A DNA stretch of 64,000 bases from assembly GCF_905475395.1 (NCBI RefSeq), contig NC_058341.1:36285501-36349500 (forward strand). Direction: 5' to 3'. Both the position numbers and the translations under genes were made by a program. Shown here piece by piece: positions 57,999 through 64,000 of the stretch (position 1 is its first letter; every line of letters begins with the position of its first letter). The notes under the pieces were generated by a model that had not been told where the DNA came from, did no database searches, and saw nothing but the letters and a program-made list of their open reading frames with translations. This DNA comes from Chrysoperla carnea (lineage: Eukaryota > Arthropoda > Insecta > Neuroptera > Chrysopidae).

Positions 57999-60900
57999 TT
58001 ACACCCCTCTCCCCAATTCACCAGTACTCATATTGTTTTGTACTTGCCAGAAACCAAACTTAACTCTAGAAATTGTTTATTTCGACATTTTTTCAGCATT
58101 AGTGCTCATAATTATAAGTAACCAATTCGTAACCGCTGTAAAATGTAAGAAGTTGTCAGCACTCAAATTAAAGTAGAGGCTTAGCGATCAGTGTCTAATA
58201 AAAATGGAGACTCAGTATATACCTATAAAATTGAAACACCACTTACAACATTTGAAATTCGAAAAGACAATTTAAAAAATATCAGTTATCAATCGCGTCT
58301 GAGGTTTTTGTAAAGTAACGAAATTTAATAGTTTCTAACCTTGTAAAATGTAATATGTATGTTTATCTTTCGTGCAATATCTGAGTCTCCAGAAGTTACA
58401 TGCAACACCTTAAAAAACACCTTCTTTTGAAATTAAAAAATATATGTTTATATATATTTATCATATCAGTAATTGGTGCGATAATAGTTTATACATTATG
58501 TTAATAATACTCTTCATTAATGTACCCATACAATACCGGTATACAAGATACCCACAGTGTGTGTAGTGCAGACATAATTATGTTATGCAAAAAAGATACC
58601 ATCATCTTTTACATATATCAACACAAAAGTCTTTTAAATGTACAGTTGAAGTTATCTGGAATGTCGATAAACACTATTATTATCTATAAAAAACAAAAAA
58701 TGTAAATACATGCTTGATTCTAGTTGTAACTATATTAAACCAGCGAAAGAAAACTTATGAGTTCCCTCAAATTGAGGAAAGTTTTCCGTAAATCGAATTC
58801 TCCCCATACGTATTCGTATAGCTCTATATACGAATGTGTTGTTTTTCATAAAATAAATAATGCAATAGCTAATTTTTTGGTCGCAGCGTTTTTTATCTAC
58901 CTAAAGTCGTTTCCAAAACACCCGAAAAAATATTTTTCCCCTAAAGTATCGCAGGTATTACTCATATTATTATGGGTATTACTCAACTTGAATAAATATG
59001 AAATCGTAATAGCTGACATTTTTATTGTAGTTAAAAAAACAAAAAATTAAAAAACAAAATTTGTCCGCCTGCCTATGTTTTTCAAAATTATATACTATTT
59101 AAACTAAACGATATTTTGCGATTCACTTAGTCTATAAACGTAAAGGAACTGACTTCATAAAATCTTGCCTCGAAATATTAAATTAAAATTGAGTAGCTAT
59201 TTAGAATCACAGAAAATATAAAAAACTAAGAAAATTGAAAACAATCCTAGAATTGTTATTTTCTAGAAATATTTGGAATTGTTCTAATGTTTTTAAATCT
59301 GAATCAATCTTTAAATTGTGATTCAATTCTCGGTTAGTAATAAGTGAAGAGAATGACCAACCATAAAATATAAATATGGATAGAGTAAATAAATGGTGGA
59401 AACGCAATAAAATTATCCGATATATCCTTTCTTACCAGGCATTATGCATTTATTTGCGCTCCCACCATATTTATTAAATTAAGAGTGAGAGAGATATAAA
59501 TTCAAAGTTAAATGTTTTACAACTTTATCAAACTTAATAGCTCTTACAGCACTAGATATTGAAATTGTTTTCATGAACCTCAAACTATAAGTGTCAATTA
59601 TTCAATTCTTATAACTAATTAACATGGAACGGGTCGATAAAGTATAAGAAAAGACATAGTTTCGTGTATACCTTTAAAACATTTTTTTTAAAGTTAAACC
59701 AACAAAAAAACTTACAAATATGCAATTGTATGTGTATTGAGTATATGTATATATACTAAGTCTAAGTATTATGTACCTAAGTAACATTAATTGCACAAAT
59801 AATGCAACATTGTTGTCACAAATAATGCAGGTATATTATGAGCATGTTTTTAAGAACTTTATTGCGTTAACGTATTATTTCACGTATAATGTGGATTGTT
59901 TTCAAAACCGTTATAGTGAACTTTCACTGTATTCATAACTATTCATAACCAATCATAAATTGTATATAAATACAGCCCTATAATTATTTCAATTAAGTAT
60001 TATGTTAAAAATATTACTTATTATCTATAATATCAACTTACAGTTGTTATAAATAACAATAATTATAATAAGATCAAAATACATAAATAAAATATTAAAT
60101 TATGCCAAAAAACAATCATAAATTACAAAATATTACATTTTTTTAAATGACTTTTACATGTTTTTTTTTTATTTTTTTAATATTAAAATTATTATTTTAA
60201 GGTTATTCGGTTAGTAGGTATTTAACAAATGGATTTGGTTATTTATTTAAGATCTTTATCTGGTCGCCAAATTTACTTAAAAAGTTGTTCTTTGAAAATT
60301 CTGTAATTTCTAAAAGCAATAATTGATCTTTTTGTAGAAGCCTAAATTAGCAAGTAAAGGCCCTAACAAAATTTTTTTTTTTCGGGTTAATTAATTTAAA
60401 AAAATTTGTTTTCCCATTGTTCGTCATTTAATAGAAATTATTAAAATATCTATTTATTTTTATTAATTATTAAAATAAATTAAAAATATATAAAAATTTC
60501 AGATTTTATAACAGATCAAAAACATTTGAGTATTACTGGTATTAAGGGTATTTATAAAAGAGGGAATTTAAGAGTTACTTCCTATCCGTTTGAAAAAATC
60601 GACAAAAATACTAAAAAAATTTTCTTTCGGAATATTGATAAAATTTGGTATATGTGGTAATTAAAAATTTTATCAAAAACAAGTGCTTTTTGGAGAATTT
60701 TCTTAAATAAATCCAATAATGAAGCCATTGCCTAAATGAAGGCATATAAGTTAGTTTCTAAAGTAGCAAAATTACATAAACCAGTTCATATGAACATTTT
60801 TGGGATTTCCCAATTGTTTTTATTCATTTTGTTTTATACTATACGTATACTTTAATAAAAAGATAATCATGAACTCATTATGTAAATACTATAAGTATAA

Positions 60901-61220
60901 AGCCAGCGTACATTTTTGAATTATTTGCAACAACTCAAAGATTTGTATGGTAATAGTCCTTGGGTATGTCCAACAACACCGAGAAAGGGTAATATTGAGA
61001 GAACTACTCTTTTTTTGATAGAAGTATGGCCCATTTTTAATTGTCACGCTATTTTAAAATTGACGAAAATTTCCTGTTTTAATTTGGTAGGAATATACTC
61101 GAGTGTCCAACAGTATAGATTTGTTGAATGTCGTACTAAAGTCTTCAATGTCAACGCGGCAAGTATAGGAAGACTAAACATAAACTGCATGGCTTATTTT
61201 CTCCCCCCTTTATAGCTTTT
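57999..61220. other. Intergenic, no gene recognised
   Basis: AT-rich with short open frames on both strands (for example 58757-59050 and 60916-61215) lacking any recognisable domain, and low-complexity composition. No strong repeat. Confidence 0.4.
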
Positions 61221-61225
61221 ACTAA

Positions 61226-61251
61226 CCCCCCCCCCCCCCGGATGGAATGTA

Positions 61252-61308
<57 letters not shown>
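61226..61308. repeat. Poly-C run and (TA)n microsatellite
   Basis: Fourteen C at 61226-61239, then about 26 TA units from 61257 to 61308. Both are prone to length error in sequencing. Confidence 0.95.
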
Positions 61309-61312
<4 letters not shown>

Positions 61313-64000
61313 TAAATAACTGCACACCGCGACGTGTGGTCTTATCCAAACGTGCTAAATTCTTAGAAGCCGTACAATATATGACTACATGTCACACGAA
61401 TCTCTGCACCACAAAATGTGCACAAGTTTTACTATTCTAAGTGATATATCTGCAACATATCATACAGTAATATCACTTGTGACGCAGAGTGTACATGTGA
61501 CATTGTAAGAATAAAGCGTTCTTAAAATAAAGTTTATAGAAATATTTGAATACGCAACACTATTAAATTATCAATTTGTCCAGTATTTACATTTCATAAA
61601 TATAACCATCTCTGACCTTAGGCAAAATATTAAAAATCGGCCCTGTTGTTCAATTTGTAGTAGGCTGAGTTTAAAGTTTCAGATTTCGGTTAAATATTTT
61701 TAAAAATGTGACCCATTACCCTATATGGCTGTGCAAAATTTCAAATCGATATGCCTATAAATAATGAAAATATGAAGGTGTCTTCATCTTAAATTCGACA
61801 CACTGTAATATTTATTATGTACGATAAAAGTAGTTTAAGTATATACTAAAGCTTAGAAAAGTTTAAGTATATACTTAAACTGCAAATTATTTTTATTATG
61901 TGCGACAAAAAATATACCAAGAAAATTACAGAATTTGGCTTCATTGCCACCCCACATCTCACGTAGCTCAGCGAAGCTTTTGAGCTAATCCACACTCCTC
62001 TTGACCGGATCAAGAGGTTTATGTACGCACCCATACGGTCCGACAAGCTTCGTTTTTTCCTTATTTTAGTACGAAGTTAGTCACTTTTTGATACTGTAGA
62101 CTATGGTCCGACATTTTATAAGAAGAAATAGTAAAATATATTCCTATTTAAATAAGAAGAAAAAAACACATTAATTTTAAGAAAGTGGGGCAATTAAAAA
62201 TTTTCCGAGACCATAGTTTATGAAGCTCTCTGAACTTCGCCTTTGTTCTTTGTTGACTGCCTAAGGACTACGCACACTGAAATTTTTCACTTGTTGAAAA
62301 TAAGTTCAAAAATTGTTCATTAGCTTTATATCTACTAATTAATATACTTGAAAATGACTTAACAAAAAAAATTAAAAATGAAAAAGTTGATATTTTTATT
62401 ATGCCGGCGTTTTTATTATGATTTAAAGTTAGGCGTGGTGCGCCAATTCGTCACTCATTACGATGGAGATAGGTTGCTGGTTGATTTAATCAATGTTAAT
62501 TCTTTTTACTATGTCATTGAATATTATTATTTTTAATCGTACTTAAACACATGGTCCAAGAGCTATAGCTGGTTGGTATTTTATATTTGCCGTAAATGAA
62601 CGCAGGACTCATTTTTCTAGTAGCATCCGAATTTTGTCATTTTTGTTCTATTTACATCCAAGACTAGTTAAGCATATGTATCCATAACTAGTTTTGAATA
62701 TAAATAGTACAAAAATGCAAAATTCATGTACTAAAATAAAATAAAATATAAAAAAGTAGGATAACATATGGTGGTTACCATGGATATGGTACACACACAC
62801 ACACACAAAGCATATCTCATTTTGTTACGGGACGGTTTTTGCCAGTTTGCCCACAATGGCAAGCCGCGTTTAGAGGCCTAATTTCCGAGATAATAATTGA
62901 ATCAATTAAACGCGACTGGGTGGGGTAAAATAAAAATTTTGAAAAATGAGATAGATAATTTGAATATGTATCTTGGAAACGAAAGGTTTGCGGATATTTG
63001 TTGACTCAATAATGTGATCTTATATTCGTAGTCCAGTTTTAGGTCAGTTACTGACTTTACAACGTGACTGACTGGAGAGGTACCACCGATTGGTAAGATA
63101 AAGGAGTCTCCATTTTATATAAGCCACGTATAATCTTGTATTCGACTAAAATATAAGGTTTGTTGAAATACTTTAGGTCTGTTAGCCACTGGCTCTTAAA
63201 CCAACAGAATTACAGATTATGAAGAAATAACAATATAGAATAAAAAAATATGTCAATTATATTTAATCACTTCTTGGAAATATTTTATGTTAATTGTTTT
63301 ATTTTTAATATTTAATATTTATGGGGTCATCAAAATTTATGTGAAATTAAATCAGATGATTATCTTTAGATTAAACGAGATTAGGGGTTGGACACCTATA
63401 TGATAGTTGGAATTGATAAAAATGTTGCTGAAATTAATAAAAAATAGATATTGATTTTATCTTATAGTTTTAATTACTTACACGATATTAAAATTCTTGT
63501 GGATATAATGACCAAAAATCTATGAAATTATGTTGAAAGGAGAGATTCAAGAGATTTTCTGAGTACCTAAACCTTACTTAAAAACACTAAAGTTTTATTT
63601 TTCTTAATTTATGGCTCTTTTTCTGTAACAATTACGGAAAAAAGTAAATATTTTTGCTTAAACTTACTCAAAATATAAATACGTAGGAAATGCAAAGATA
63701 AAAGAGAGTTGGCGTTTTTTTTTGGGAAGTTTTTTGGAATGAGATATAATTGAGATATCATTATTAAAATTATAAATCAAAAATTTATTAGACATTATAT
63801 AATATTATTATGATATTTAATTATAGGTATTAAAAATTAACTTTTTAAGAAAACATCATCAAAACATCAAGTGAAATTCAATCATAATTAGGACTTGAAA
63901 TTTAGTACAAATTGTTTTTTGAAATAATAATTTAATGTAAAAGTAAATAATAATTTAAATTGATAATTCTAGACATTTTAATGTTGAATTCAATAATTCA
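61309..64000. other. Terminal region, no gene recognised
   Basis: Small inverted repeats only: AGTTTAAGTATATACT near 61832 repeated as AGTTTAAGTATATACTTAAACT near 61859, and GACTATGGTC at about 62099 mirrored by GACCATAGTT at about 62210. A short (AC)n lies at 62791-62806. A somewhat GC-richer patch at 61940-62050 is open on the minus strand but unrecognised. Confidence 0.4.

Noticed and set aside
61846-62046. Minus-strand frame in a GC-richer patch
   Set aside because: No recognisable domain; may be a repeat scrap.
1-64000. Endogenous viral or LTR-element fossils
   Set aside because: Looked for long paired direct repeats and for capsid, protease or polymerase motifs in the long frames; none seen.

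Overview
The window is nuclear DNA from an arthropod, almost certainly an insect. It is strongly AT-rich, its genes have spliceosomal introns (from about 60 bp to over 7 kb), it has a secreted structural cuticle-type protein, and it is crowded with short palindromic transposon remnants. The order cannot be fixed from the sequence. An intact COP1 gene argues against Drosophila melanogaster, which to my knowledge lacks one. I saw no viral or LTR fossil.

Layout. 0-1.8 kb: a minus-strand C2H2 zinc-finger gene with internal duplications, then a THAP-domain fragment. 2.65-4.82 kb: COP1 (E3 ligase; RING, coiled coil, WD40), plus strand, two exons. 4.8-15.5 kb: no protein gene; at least eight inverted-repeat or MITE-like elements, two as diverged pairs. 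15.57-18.08 kb: COQ3 (ubiquinone O-methyltransferase), six exons rebuilt with every frame joining. 18.1-20.4 kb: a 69-bp-arm palindrome and a small MITE. 20.44-22.77 kb: RpL18A (eL20), three exons, with two fold-back elements in intron 2. 24.67-39.95 kb: PUF60 (half pint), plus strand, nine coding exon positions, one of which has two alternative versions (47 and 59 nt) that look mutually exclusive. 40.1-42.6 kb: a MITE, a minus-strand CENP-B/Tigger-derived DNA-binding protein without its transposase core, and a GC-rich repeat. 42.86-43.23 kb: HIGD2A, minus strand. 43.7-48.6 kb: nested repeats with a 48-bp minisatellite, a 116-bp tandem repeat, five tRNA-like segments each preceded by a short exon-like motif ending in AG|GTAAGT, and a fold-back of about 2.3 kb. 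49.69-51.28 kb: a secreted repeat protein of cuticular type, minus strand, with a TATA box. 55.01 kb: tRNA-Ser(GCT). 55.1-64 kb: no gene recognised; one strong palindromic MITE, a tandem repeat and microsatellites.

The genes are unrelated housekeeping or structural genes (protein turnover, ubiquinone synthesis, translation, splicing, respiratory-chain assembly, cuticle), so there is no operon-like logic. Most notable are the PUF60 alternative exon pair, the repeated exon-like/tRNA-like modules at 44-48 kb, and the transposase-derived protein whose catalytic core is absent in frame.
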